From positions 1-64,000 of the forward strand of contig JAGCUN010000033.1 of the NCBI GenBank assembly GCA_017962845.1: DNA of 64,000 bases. The letters are read 5' to 3'. The stretch comes from Bacteroidales bacterium. Its GTDB lineage: Bacteria > Bacteroidota > Bacteroidia > Bacteroidales > WCHB1-69. Below the pieces are notes generated by a model. That model made no database searches and was not told the DNA's origin. It worked only from the letters and a program-made list of their open reading frames with translations. Positions 27,158-35,751 of the stretch are shown here, piece after piece (position 1 is the stretch's first letter; every line of letters begins with the position of its first letter). Position numbers and translations under genes: made by a program.

Positions 27158-28687
27158 CTAGTGTTTGAAGTGGCGGACGCCGGTGAAGAGCATGGTGATA
27201 CCCAGCTCATCGGCTTTCTTGATGGCATCTTCGTCGCGGATGCTGCCGCCGGGCTGCACGATGGCGGTCACGCCGTACTTGGAAGCCAGCACCACCGTGT
27301 CGTCGAAAGGCAGGAAGCCATCGGAAGCCAAGATGATATTCTCGGTAAAACCTGCGGCTTTTGCTTCATTGAGGGCGATCTCAGCCGAACCCACGCGGTT
27401 GGTCTGTCCGGCCCCGATGCCGATGGTATGGTTATCACGCACCACAGCGATGGCGTTCGACTTCACATGCTTCACGATTCTCCAGCCGAAGGCCATATCT
27501 TTCATCTGCGCCTCGGTGGGCTTCACCTTCGTTACGCACATATCGGCCGTCAGCGTCTCCATCTGGGTGTCGAGATGCTGGGCCAGCAAGCCGCCGTTCA
27601 CGCCCACATACTGCATCACGGGCTTGTCCACCTTGTGCATATCCACCTCCATCACACGCAGATTCTTTTTGGTGGAAAGAATCTCCATCGCTTCGGGAGT
27701 GAACGACGGGGCGATGACGATTTCCAAGAAGATAGGTTTCATGCCGAGGGCGATCTCTTTCGTGAGCGGACGGTTGACGGCCACGATGCCGCCATAGATG
27801 CTCACCTTATCAGCCTCATAGGCAGCCTGCCATGCTTCCTCAATGGTTTTGCCCACAGCAGCACCACACGGGTTCATGTGCTTCAGCGCCACGCAGAAGG
27901 GTTCGTCGAAGTCGCGCACCACATTCAAGGCTGCGTTGGCATCCTGTATATTATTGTATGATAATTCTTTACCTTGTAACTGCTTACCAAAAGCGAGAGA
28001 GAAGGGAACGGGTTCGGAGGCAGCATAGAAGTTGGCCGACTGATGCGGGTTCTCGCCATAGCGGAGGCTTTGTTTCAGGTCGTACTCCAAGAAAAGTTTC
28101 TCGGGAAGACCGGCCTGTTTGCGCATGTAGGTAGCGATGCAGCTGTCGTACTCGGCGGTATGGGTGTAGGCCTTGGCCGACAGTTTGAGGCGTGTCTCCT
28201 GCGTGGTATTTCCATGCTCACGAATCTCAGCGATCACCGTTTCGTAGTCGGCGGGGTCGCACACGATGGTCACGTCGCGCCAGTTCTTGGCGGCGCTGCG
28301 CACCATGGAGGGACCTCCGATGTCGATATTCTCGATGGCCTCTTCGAAGGTAACACCCTCTTTGGCAATCGTTTGGCGGAACGGGTAGAGGTTCACGCAC
28401 ACCATGTCAATCTGCTCGATAGCGTGCTCCTTGAGCGTTTGGAGATGTTCGGGAAGGTCGCGACGAGCGAGGATGCCACCATGCACGTTGGGATGGAGGG
28501 TCTTCACACGGCCGTCAAGGATCTCCGGGAATCCGGTCACCTCGCTGATGCCGATAGTTTTGATATTATTCTCTTGAAGAAGACGGCTTGTGCCTCCCGT
28601 GGAGATGATTTCCCAGCCCATCTCTTGCAGGGCCTTCACAAAAGGTACCAGTCCGGTTTTGTCGCTAACGCTTACTAATGCTCTCAT
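27158..28687 (-). CDS. purH: Bifunctional AICAR formyltransferase / IMP cyclohydrolase
   Basis: 509 residues. The N-terminal cyclohydrolase domain begins MRALVSVSDKTG, with STGGTSRLL and DGRVKTLHPNVHGGILARRD. The C-terminal transformylase carries the catalytic KHMNPCG motif and DGFLPFDDTVVLASKYGVTAIVQPGGSIRDED. It performs the last two steps to IMP using 10-formyl-THF. The sequence is of the general bacterial type, including clostridia. Bacteroides PurH proteins as I remember them start differently (KTALVSVYHKEGLDEI), which supports foreign descent of the operon. Confidence 0.97.
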   Translation of the reverse strand: MRALVSVSDKTGLVPFVKALQEMGWEIISTGGTSRLLQENNIKTIGISEVTGFPEILDGRVKTLHPNVHGGILARRDLPEHLQTLKEHAIEQIDMVCVNLYPFRQTIAKEGVTFEEAIENIDIGGPSMVRSAAKNWRDVTIVCDPADYETVIAEIREHGNTTQETRLKLSAKAYTHTAEYDSCIATYMRKQAGLPEKLFLEYDLKQSLRYGENPHQSANFYAASEPVPFSLAFGKQLQGKELSYNNIQDANAALNVVRDFDEPFCVALKHMNPCGAAVGKTIEEAWQAAYEADKVSIYGGIVAVNRPLTKEIALGMKPIFLEIVIAPSFTPEAMEILSTKKNLRVMEVDMHKVDKPVMQYVGVNGGLLAQHLDTQMETLTADMCVTKVKPTEAQMKDMAFGWRIVKHVKSNAIAVVRDNHTIGIGAGQTNRVGSAEIALNEAKAAGFTENIILASDGFLPFDDTVVLASKYGVTAIVQPGGSIRDEDAIKKADELGITMLFTGVRHFKH

Positions 28688-28689
28688 TA

Positions 28690-28887
28690 TTGTTGATTTG
28701 TTGATTCGTTGATTCGTTGATTCGTTGATTCGTTGATTTGTTGATTTGTTGATGTGTCGATTTGTTGATTTGTTGAAAGTGAGTTTGAGTTAAGGAGTTA
28801 AGAAGTGAAGGTTGCACCTTTCATCCTTTCATCCTTTCATCCTTTCATCTTTTCATCCCATACTCATATCCTCACATACTCACATCC
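28690..28887. repeat. Composite array of 8-bp tandem repeats overlapping the end of purN (array E)
   Basis: About ten copies of GATTCGTT/GATTTGTT (28693-28775) are followed by GAGTTAAG-type units (28784-28805), then four to five copies of CATCCTTT (28820-28856), then ATATGAGT/ATGTGAGG-type octamers (minus-strand reading) to 28887. The last set lies inside the final codons of purN. The order GAGTTAAG, CATC(C/T)TTT, CTCATAT-type matches array A, and a 20-base stretch ending in GGAGTTAAG is identical in both. Confidence 0.85.
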
Positions 28888-29451
28888 CAATAGCTTCCCA
28901 ACGGTCTCCACATACAGCTCATGTTCGATTTTCTGTCCGATGCGGTGCACTTCATCGGGGTCGTTGCCGTCGTAGGGGAAGGCGCGCTGGGCGATGATCT
29001 TGCCGCCGTCGAGGGTTTCGTCCACGTAATGGATGGTGATGCCGTACACTTTCACGCCGTAGGCCACGGCATCCTCCACGGCGTGTGCGCCCTTGAAGGC
29101 GGGCAGCAGCGAAGGGTGGATGTTGATGATTTTTCCCCGATAGGCCGCCAGCAGCGTGTCTCCCACGAGCCGCATGTAGCCGGCGAGGCAGATGAGGTCC
29201 ACCTGACGGTCGCGCAACATCTGCACGATTTCGGTCTCGAAGTCGGCTTTCGACGCGTATGACTTCGGGGAGAAGACGAAGCTCTCCACACCGAAACGCT
29301 CGGCACGCTCGATGACTTTTGCGCCGGGCTTGTCGCACACCATCAGCACCACGTCGGCATTCAGCCGTCCGTCGGCACAAGCCTGTGCCAACGCCTCGAA
29401 GTTGGTTCCCGACCCGCTGGCAAAAATGGCGATTTTCTTTTTAATATTCAT
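28864..29451 (-). CDS. purN: Phosphoribosylglycinamide formyltransferase (GAR transformylase)
   Basis: 195 residues. N-terminal IFASGSGTNFEAL, catalytic IINIHPSLLPAFKG (Asn and His), and ITIHYVDETLDGGKIIAQ supplying the Asp. It transfers formyl from 10-formyl-THF to GAR, step 3 of purine synthesis. The final residues GCEYVRI are encoded by three near-copies of an 8-bp repeat, so the extreme C-terminus may have been created or altered by repeat growth. A consensus promoter sits at the end of purM just upstream, so purN and the genes after it can be expressed apart from the first half of the operon. Confidence 0.96.
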   Translation of the reverse strand: MNIKKKIAIFASGSGTNFEALAQACADGRLNADVVLMVCDKPGAKVIERAERFGVESFVFSPKSYASKADFETEIVQMLRDRQVDLICLAGYMRLVGDTLLAAYRGKIINIHPSLLPAFKGAHAVEDAVAYGVKVYGITIHYVDETLDGGKIIAQRAFPYDGNDPDEVHRIGQKIEHELYVETVGKLLGCEYVRI

Positions 29452-29510
29452 TTATAAAATTGTGATAAACCGTTTGTTTTCAGTATAAATTTCTTTCCAA
29501 ATAGAGTGTG

Positions 29511-29542
29511 CAAATATAAGGAATAATTATGAGAGAAACAAA
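29511..29542 (-). promoter_or_regulatory. Internal promoter upstream of purN, abutting the end of purM
   Basis: The minus strand reads TTTG (29542-29539), exactly 20 bases, then TATATTTG (29518-29511): a full match to the Bacteroidota TTTG-N19/21-TAnnTTTG consensus. It starts 2 bases after the purM stop codon and leaves a leader of about 50-60 bases before the purN ATG. Confidence 0.75.
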
Positions 29543-29543
29543 C

Positions 29544-30593
29544 CTACACAATCTTCACGCCCGGATCGCCCGTCACCTTGCCGATGACCGTGGCCTTCTC
29601 GCCATGCTGCGCCAGGATGGCGATGGCCTTCTCGGCTTCCGCAGCCGATAGGATGACCACCATGCCGATACCCATGTTGAAGATGTTGAACATCTCGCGG
29701 TGCGGCACCTTGCCCCACTTCTCCAACATGCGGAACACCGGCAGGATCTCCCAGCTGCCCTCCTGAATCTCCAAGCCCTGTCCCTCGCGCAGCGCACGCG
29801 GGATGTTCTCGTCGAAACCACCGCCAGTGACATGGCAAACGCCATGCACATCACACTGGTGAATCACATCCAGCACGGGTTTCACATAGATACGGGTGGG
29901 GGTCAGCAGCACCTCGCCGAGGGTGGCATCGCCGTAGGCGGCCTCGAACTCTTCGTCGCAGTCGCCCACGCGCTGACGATAACCGAATCCCTTGCGTTCC
30001 ACAATCTTGCGAACCAGACTGAAGCCGTTGGAATGCACACCCGATGAGGCAATGCCCACCAGCACGTCCCCTACCGACACGCGGCTGCCGTCGATCAGCT
30101 TCGACTTCTCCACCACGCCCGTGGTGAAACCGGCGATGTCGTACTCGTCGTCGGAATACATACCCGGCATTTCGGCGGTCTCGCCACCGATAAGGGCACA
30201 GCCGGCCTGACGGCATCCGTCGGCCACACCGGCCACAATCGCCTCCACCTTTTCCGGCACATTATGCCCCAGCGCCACATAGTCGAGGAAGATCAGCGGC
30301 TCGGCACCCTGTGCCAGCACGTCGTTCACACACATGGCCACGGCATCAATACCGATGGTGTCGTGCTTGTCCATCGCGAAAGCAATCTTCAGCTTGGGGC
30401 CCACACCGTCGGTGCCGCTCACCAGCACCGGCTCCTTGATGTTCAGACAACTCAGGTCGAACATTCCGCCAAAAGAACCGATGTTGCCCATCGACCCTTT
30501 GCGCTCGGTTGACGACACATGCTGTTTGATGCGGCGGACCACCTCGTAGCCAGCCTCCAGATTTACTCCCGCTTTTTCGTAAGATTTTGCCAT
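29544..30593 (-). CDS. purM: Phosphoribosylformylglycinamidine cyclo-ligase (AIR synthetase)
   Basis: 349 residues. [24 protein letters not shown] at the start is typical, followed by [47 protein letters not shown] and [14 protein letters not shown]. It closes the imidazole ring of AIR using ATP, step 5 of the pathway. The enzyme is ancestrally related to PurL and shares its PurM-like fold. Starts 21 bases after purF; a consensus promoter for purN begins just past its stop. Confidence 0.97.
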   Translation of the reverse strand: MAKSYEKAGVNLEAGYEVVRRIKQHVSSTERKGSMGNIGSFGGMFDLSCLNIKEPVLVSGTDGVGPKLKIAFAMDKHDTIGIDAVAMCVNDVLAQGAEPLIFLDYVALGHNVPEKVEAIVAGVADGCRQAGCALIGGETAEMPGMYSDDEYDIAGFTTGVVEKSKLIDGSRVSVGDVLVGIASSGVHSNGFSLVRKIVERKGFGYRQRVGDCDEEFEAAYGDATLGEVLLTPTRIYVKPVLDVIHQCDVHGVCHVTGGGFDENIPRALREGQGLEIQEGSWEILPVFRMLEKWGKVPHREMFNIFNMGIGMVVILSAAEAEKAIAILAQHGEKATVIGKVTGDPGVKIV

Positions 30594-30614
30594 AATTATT
30601 CTTTATTAAAATTT

Positions 30615-31973
30615 CTAAAAATTACACTTTCCGCACTTGATGTCACCCGACGGATATTCGCCCGTGAAGCAGGCCAGACACAGCTCAGCACAGCCGAAGG
30701 TCGATTCGCGAGAGGCTTCCGGAGTCATATAGCCGAGCGAGTCAGCGCCGAGCATCTTGCAAGCCTCCTCCAGCGTACGGTTCGAGCAGAGCAGCTCTTC
30801 CGGAGTGGAGGTGTCAACGCCGTAGTAACAGGGGTATTTCATCATCGGGCTGGCGATACGCACGTGCACCTCAGTAGCGCCTGCCTCACGCAACAGTTTC
30901 ACAATCTTCAACGAAGTAGTACCACGCACGATGGAGTCATCCACGAGAACCACTCTCTTGCCTTTCAGAATCGAATGGACAGGGCTCAGCTTCAGCTTCA
31001 CGCCCATCTCACGGAGCTGCTGCTCCGGCTGGATGAAGGTACGGCCCATGTATTTGTGCTTCACCAGACCCATCTCATACGGAATACCGCTCTCTTCGCT
31101 GTAACCCATGGCGGCACTCAGGCTGGACTCGGGCACACCCACCACAATGTCGGCTTCCACCGGCCACAAACGGGCCAGCCGGCGACCCGACTCCATACGG
31201 TAGGCGTGTACGTTGCAGCCGTCGATGTCGCTGTCTGGACGAGCCAAATAGATGAACTCCATACCACACATGCAGTGGCGTTTCTCTTCTGAATAGAAGT
31301 TGGAACGCAAACCTTTGTTGTCGATACAGAGAATTTCACCCGGCTCGATGTCACGCACAAACTTGGCCCCCATGATTTCGAAAGCGCAAGATTCGCTGCT
31401 CACCACATAACCATCGCCCAACTTACCCAAAGCCAGCGGTTTGATACCGTTCTTATCGCGGCAAGCATAGAGACGGTTCTTGGTCATCACCAAGAAGGTG
31501 AAACCGCCTTCCAATCCACGCAAAGCATTGATAATGTTCTCGATACGGTCTTCGCTTTTTCTTTTCTTGATCAGATGGGCGAAAAGCTCGCTGTCGAGAC
31601 CCGTCTGGAAGACATTACCCATATCTTCCAAGCTCTCAAAAATCGGTTTGGTGTTGACGAGGCAGCCGTCGCCGGCCACGACGAAGTCGCCGGTGCTGTG
31701 ACGGAAGAAGAGCGGCTGCACGGTGTCAAGACCGCTATTGGCGATGTTGGCATAACGAACAGTGGCCATACCAATGCTACCCTTCAACTCGCTGATAGAT
31801 TTGGCATCGAAGATGCTGTCCACCAGGCCTAAGCCACGATGGCGCAAGCATTTGCCATTCTCATCAAAAGTTGCCATACCAGCGCCTTCCTGCCCGCGGT
31901 GCTGCAAGTTGTGTATCCCGTAATAAAGTGCAGTGGATACATTCGGTACGTTGTAAATTCCAAGTAAACCCAT
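30615..31973 (-). CDS. purF: PurF-like amidophosphoribosyltransferase lacking the glutaminase active-site cysteine
   Basis: 452 residues, closest by eye to the Bacillus/clostridial PurF type. NLQHRGQEGAG and VRYAN are present in the glutaminase half. The PRPP loop VVLVDDSIVRGTTS is intact in the transferase half, and the four likely Fe-S cysteines are kept (MCGMEF, YPCYYG, ELCLACFTG). However the protein begins MGLLGIYN where active enzymes have CGVFGIW, so the N-terminal nucleophile Cys is absent. The oxyanion segment HNGNLVN has become GDGCLVN. Reading upstream to the first in-frame stop adds no Cys. The enzyme could run on free ammonia or depend on another glutaminase. It lies between purL and purM, 21 and 33 bases from them. 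Confidence 0.88.
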   Translation of the reverse strand: MGLLGIYNVPNVSTALYYGIHNLQHRGQEGAGMATFDENGKCLRHRGLGLVDSIFDAKSISELKGSIGMATVRYANIANSGLDTVQPLFFRHSTGDFVVAGDGCLVNTKPIFESLEDMGNVFQTGLDSELFAHLIKKRKSEDRIENIINALRGLEGGFTFLVMTKNRLYACRDKNGIKPLALGKLGDGYVVSSESCAFEIMGAKFVRDIEPGEILCIDNKGLRSNFYSEEKRHCMCGMEFIYLARPDSDIDGCNVHAYRMESGRRLARLWPVEADIVVGVPESSLSAAMGYSEESGIPYEMGLVKHKYMGRTFIQPEQQLREMGVKLKLSPVHSILKGKRVVLVDDSIVRGTTSLKIVKLLREAGATEVHVRIASPMMKYPCYYGVDTSTPEELLCSNRTLEEACKMLGADSLGYMTPEASRESTFGCAELCLACFTGEYPSGDIKCGKCNF

Positions 31974-32006
31974 AATTATAATGTTTTCGTAATGATGTTG
32001 ATTGTT

Positions 32007-35000
32007 CTATTTTTGAAAATACTTTACTGCGTTGTCGAAAATCGCCTGACAGCGGTTCCCGTCAATATTCTTGAAGAGATTCTGCTCGAAGCGCTCGCTA
32101 TGTCCCATTTTGCCGAGGATGAGTCCGTCGGGGCTCACGATACCCTCGATGTCGTAATGCGAACCGTTCGGGTTGTCGGTGTAGCGGAAGGCCACCTGAC
32201 CGTTGGAGAACAGCTGGCGGGCCATCTCCTCCCCTACCACGAACTTGCCTTCACCGTGGCTCAGCGCAATGGTGTGGCGCTCGCCGGGCTTGAAGGAGGC
32301 GAGCCACGGGGAACGTGTTGCCACCACCTCGGTCTCGGCCATCAAAGAGATATGGCGGTTGATGTCGTTGCGGAACAGGGTGGGTGAATCGGGCGTGACG
32401 GCGCCGACCTTGCCGTACGGCAGCAAGCCGCTCTTGACGAGGGCCTGGAAGCCGTTGCAGATGCCGAGGATCAGGCCGCAGCGTGCCTGGAGCCGGCCGA
32501 TGGCGGCGGCAATCTTCTCGTTGCCAATCACCGATGCGATGAACTTGCCGCTTCCGTCGGGCTCGTCGCCGCAGGAGAAACCGCCGCAGAAAGCCAAGAT
32601 CTGGCAGTCGTCGATACGCTTCTCCAGCTCGCTGATAGAGGTCAGCACATCCTGCGCGGTGAGGTTGCGGAAGATGAAAGGCCGCACCTGCGCCCCCGCC
32701 TTGCGGAACGCCTTGGCAGTGTCGTAGTCGCAGTTGGAGCCCGGGAACACCGGCAGACAGACCACAGGTCCGCCAGCAGGCACCTCGCCGGGATAGTGGG
32801 CCAACACCTCGTGTGCGGTCTCTTTCACATTCTCCATCTTCTCATCAAACAAAGGAGCCACCCGCACCGGATATATCTTCGCATAACGCTCATCATAAGC
32901 CTTCTCCAATGCCGCGAGCTTCATCGCCGCACCGTTGATGGTCACCACCGCATCATCCGTCACCTTACCCAGAAGCACAGCGCCCGGGAAGTCGATCACG
33001 CCGTCGGTTTCCACGATGACCGAGCCGTAATTCAACGCAAACAGCTCATCTTCAGCCATCTTCACCTCGACGCCTAAACCATTACCCATAGACATCTTCA
33101 CCAAACCTTCGGCCACACCGCCGAATCCCACCGACCAAGCAGATACAATTCTATGGTTTTCAATATTTTGGTGAATGAAATTCCAGTTACGAACCAGCTG
33201 GTCGGTGTCAGGCATCCAGTTGGCTGCCGGACGATGCTGGATGAGATAGATAGAATGTCCGGCCTTCTTGAACTCAGGCGAAATGACCGTGTTGGCATTC
33301 ACCGTGGTGATGCCGAAAGCCACCAGTGTAGGCGGCACGTTCAGGTTCTCAAAGCTGCCGCTCATCGAGTCCTTACCGCCGATGGACGGGAGGCCGAGCG
33401 CCACCTGCATCTTCAAAGCGCCGAGCAGTGCGGAGAACGGCTTGCCCCAGCGGTAGGGATCGGTGGTCATCTTCTCGAAATATTCTTGGTAAGAGAATCT
33501 CATTTTGGAGAAATCTCCGCCGGCAGCCACCACCTTGGTGCAGGCCTCCACAACGGCGTAGGCGGCACCGTGGTACGGACTCCAGCGTGCGATGTCGGGG
33601 TTGTAGCCGAAAGCCATCACGCTGGCCGTGTCGGTATAGCCATCCACAGGCAGCTTCTGCACCGACGCCTGTGTCTCGGTGGCCTGGTACTTGCCGCCGT
33701 AAGGCATCAGCACGGTGGAACGGCCGATGGTGGAGTCGAACATCTCCACCAGTCCCTTCTGGGAGGCCACGTTGGCGGAACCCATCAGCGCGGACATGCG
33801 GGCGGGCAGGTCGGCACCAGCAGGAGTGCGGTGGAACGGGCTTTCTGATGAAACAGGAGCCACCTTCACGGTGGAGTAGTGGCGGGCACCCGCGCTGTCG
33901 ATGAACTCGCGCTCAAGGTCGCAGACGGCCATGCTGCCGTTGAAAATACGCATACGGCCGCGGTCGGTCACATCGGCCACATAGGTCACCTCCACATTGT
34001 CGCGCTGGCAATAGCCTTCAAATTCGGCACGGTCCTCCGCTCTGACCACCACCGCCATTCGCTCCTGCGACTCGCTGATGGACAGCTCGGTAACGTTAAG
34101 TCCCGAGTATTTGGTAGGAACCCTGTCGATATAGATATCCAGACCCGGAGCGAGTTCCCCGATGGCGACACTAACGCCTCCCGCTCCGAAGTCATTGGAT
34201 TTTTTAATCAGTTTGGTCACCTCAGGATGTCTAAACAGTCGCTGCAGTTTGCGCTCTTCGGGCGCATTACCTTTCTGCACCTCACTGCCGCACACCTCGA
34301 GGGAGGTCTCGGTATGGCTCTTGGAAGAACCCGTGGCACCGCCCACTCCGTCGCGCCCCGTGCGGCCTCCGAGGAGGAGGATCACATCGCCGGGGGCCGG
34401 ACTCTCGCGGCGCACGTTCTCGGCCTTCACGGCACCCACCACCGCGCCAATCTCCATGCGCTTGGCGGTATAGCCAGCGTCGAAAATCTCGCGCACCATG
34501 GTGGTAGCCAGACCGATCTGGTTGCCGTAGCTGGAGTAGCCGGCGGCAGCCTTGCGGCTGATAACACGCTGCGGAAGTTTGCCCGGGATGGTCTCAGACA
34601 CAGGCTTGCAGATGTCGCCGGCACCGGTTACACGCATGGCCTGATAGATATACGAACGGCCGGAGAGCGGGTCGCGGATGGCACCGCCCAAGCAGGTGGC
34701 CGCACCACCGAAAGGCTCGATCTCTGTGGGATGGTTGTGGGTCTCGTTCTTGAACTGGAGCAGCCATTTCTCCATACGCCCGTCCACATCCACATCCACG
34801 AAGATGCTGCAAGCGTTGTTCTCCTCGCTGCGCTCCATATCATCCAAAAGTCCCTTCGCACTCAGGAAACGCGCGCCGATAGTCGCTAACTCCATCAGAC
34901 AGAGGCTTTTCTTTTCGCGTTTCAACTCAGCACGAATGTTGTATAACAACTCCAACGACTGCTCCATATCGGCTTTGATAAAAGAGTCGTCGATGGAAAT

Positions 35001-35693
35001 CTCTTTCAATTCTGTAGTAAAGGTGGTGTGACGGCAATGGTCACTCCAATAGGTGTCGAGGATGCGCAACTCGGTTTCCCACGGGTCGCGGCCCTGACGT
35101 TTGAAATAGCGCACCACCTCATCGAGGTCAGCGGTGCTCATGGCCAGACCATGCGAGGAGCAGAACTCCTGATACTGGTCGGGCGTCATCTGGGTGAAAC
35201 CCGTCAGGTCTTCCATCGGGCTCACCTCAGCCTGTTCCGACAGCGACAGCACGTTGAGGTCTTTGGCACGGCTTTCCACAGGGTTAATATAATAGTGGGA
35301 AATCTGTGCTAAGGTCTGGTCGGTGGTGTCGTCGTCGAAAATCAGCAGACGGGAGCTGCGGATCTGGATGTCCGCTTCGGGGTCAATCAGATGCACGCAA
35401 TCCACGGCGGAAGAGGCCCGCTGGTCGAACTGTCCGGGGATATACTCCACGGCGATAAACTTCTTGCCGGTGAGGTCGCAGCTGTCGGTGACGGTGTCGG
35501 TGACAATTTCGCCGAACACGCGGTAGCGGCTCTGTTCCACCAGCTCGTCGCTGAAGCCGAAGAGGTCATAGACGTTGAGAAGTCTAAGGTTACGGATGTT
35601 AAGGGAAAGGTTTTCATTCAGCTCCGCCTTGAGGCTGTCGGCCTCGACACGGAACTGGGGTTTCTTTTCGACGTAGATGCGTCTGCTGTTCAT
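32007..35693 (-). CDS. purL: Phosphoribosylformylglycinamidine synthase, large single-chain form
   Basis: 1228 residues from the ATG at 35693. An upstream in-frame ATG at 35723 lies inside the terminator hairpin at 35712-35745 and is rejected. Begins RRIYVEKKPQFRVEA, as in clostridial PurL. Two PurM-like halves occupy about residues 150-950 (HCRHTTF, NETHNHPTEIEPFGGAATCLGGAIRD, FGAGGVSVAIGELAPG). The C-terminal class I glutaminase has its nucleophile Cys in GLILGICNGFQAL and a His/Glu pair in LSHGEGKFV. It converts FGAR to FGAM with glutamine and ATP, step 4. Unlike PurF, its own glutaminase looks intact. Confidence 0.95.
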   Translation of the reverse strand: MNSRRIYVEKKPQFRVEADSLKAELNENLSLNIRNLRLLNVYDLFGFSDELVEQSRYRVFGEIVTDTVTDSCDLTGKKFIAVEYIPGQFDQRASSAVDCVHLIDPEADIQIRSSRLLIFDDDTTDQTLAQISHYYINPVESRAKDLNVLSLSEQAEVSPMEDLTGFTQMTPDQYQEFCSSHGLAMSTADLDEVVRYFKRQGRDPWETELRILDTYWSDHCRHTTFTTELKEISIDDSFIKADMEQSLELLYNIRAELKREKKSLCLMELATIGARFLSAKGLLDDMERSEENNACSIFVDVDVDGRMEKWLLQFKNETHNHPTEIEPFGGAATCLGGAIRDPLSGRSYIYQAMRVTGAGDICKPVSETIPGKLPQRVISRKAAAGYSSYGNQIGLATTMVREIFDAGYTAKRMEIGAVVGAVKAENVRRESPAPGDVILLLGGRTGRDGVGGATGSSKSHTETSLEVCGSEVQKGNAPEERKLQRLFRHPEVTKLIKKSNDFGAGGVSVAIGELAPGLDIYIDRVPTKYSGLNVTELSISESQERMAVVVRAEDRAEFEGYCQRDNVEVTYVADVTDRGRMRIFNGSMAVCDLEREFIDSAGARHYSTVKVAPVSSESPFHRTPAGADLPARMSALMGSANVASQKGLVEMFDSTIGRSTVLMPYGGKYQATETQASVQKLPVDGYTDTASVMAFGYNPDIARWSPYHGAAYAVVEACTKVVAAGGDFSKMRFSYQEYFEKMTTDPYRWGKPFSALLGALKMQVALGLPSIGGKDSMSGSFENLNVPPTLVAFGITTVNANTVISPEFKKAGHSIYLIQHRPAANWMPDTDQLVRNWNFIHQNIENHRIVSAWSVGFGGVAEGLVKMSMGNGLGVEVKMAEDELFALNYGSVIVETDGVIDFPGAVLLGKVTDDAVVTINGAAMKLAALEKAYDERYAKIYPVRVAPLFDEKMENVKETAHEVLAHYPGEVPAGGPVVCLPVFPGSNCDYDTAKAFRKAGAQVRPFIFRNLTAQDVLTSISELEKRIDDCQILAFCGGFSCGDEPDGSGKFIASVIGNEKIAAAIGRLQARCGLILGICNGFQALVKSGLLPYGKVGAVTPDSPTLFRNDINRHISLMAETEVVATRSPWLASFKPGERHTIALSHGEGKFVVGEEMARQLFSNGQVAFRYTDNPNGSHYDIEGIVSPDGLILGKMGHSERFEQNLFKNIDGNRCQAIFDNAVKYFQK

Positions 35694-35711
35694 AGTGTTT
35701 AATATTAAATG

Positions 35712-35745
35712 AAAAACGCCCACGCGGTATTATCGCGTGGGCGTT
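35712..35745 (-). terminator. Rho-independent terminator/attenuator between purE and purL
   Basis: A perfect 12-bp stem (AACGCCCACGCG with its complement, 7-base loop) is followed on the minus strand by TTTTTC. It lies 6 bases past the purE stop and 18 before the purL start, so it separates purC-purE from the rest of the purine block or acts as an attenuator. Confidence 0.9.
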
Positions 35746-35751
35746 ATGGGT

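Noticed and set aside
35694-35723. Upstream ATG for purL at 35723
   Set aside because: It lies inside the terminator hairpin, and the ten extra residues have no family counterpart; the conserved N-terminus starts at 35693.
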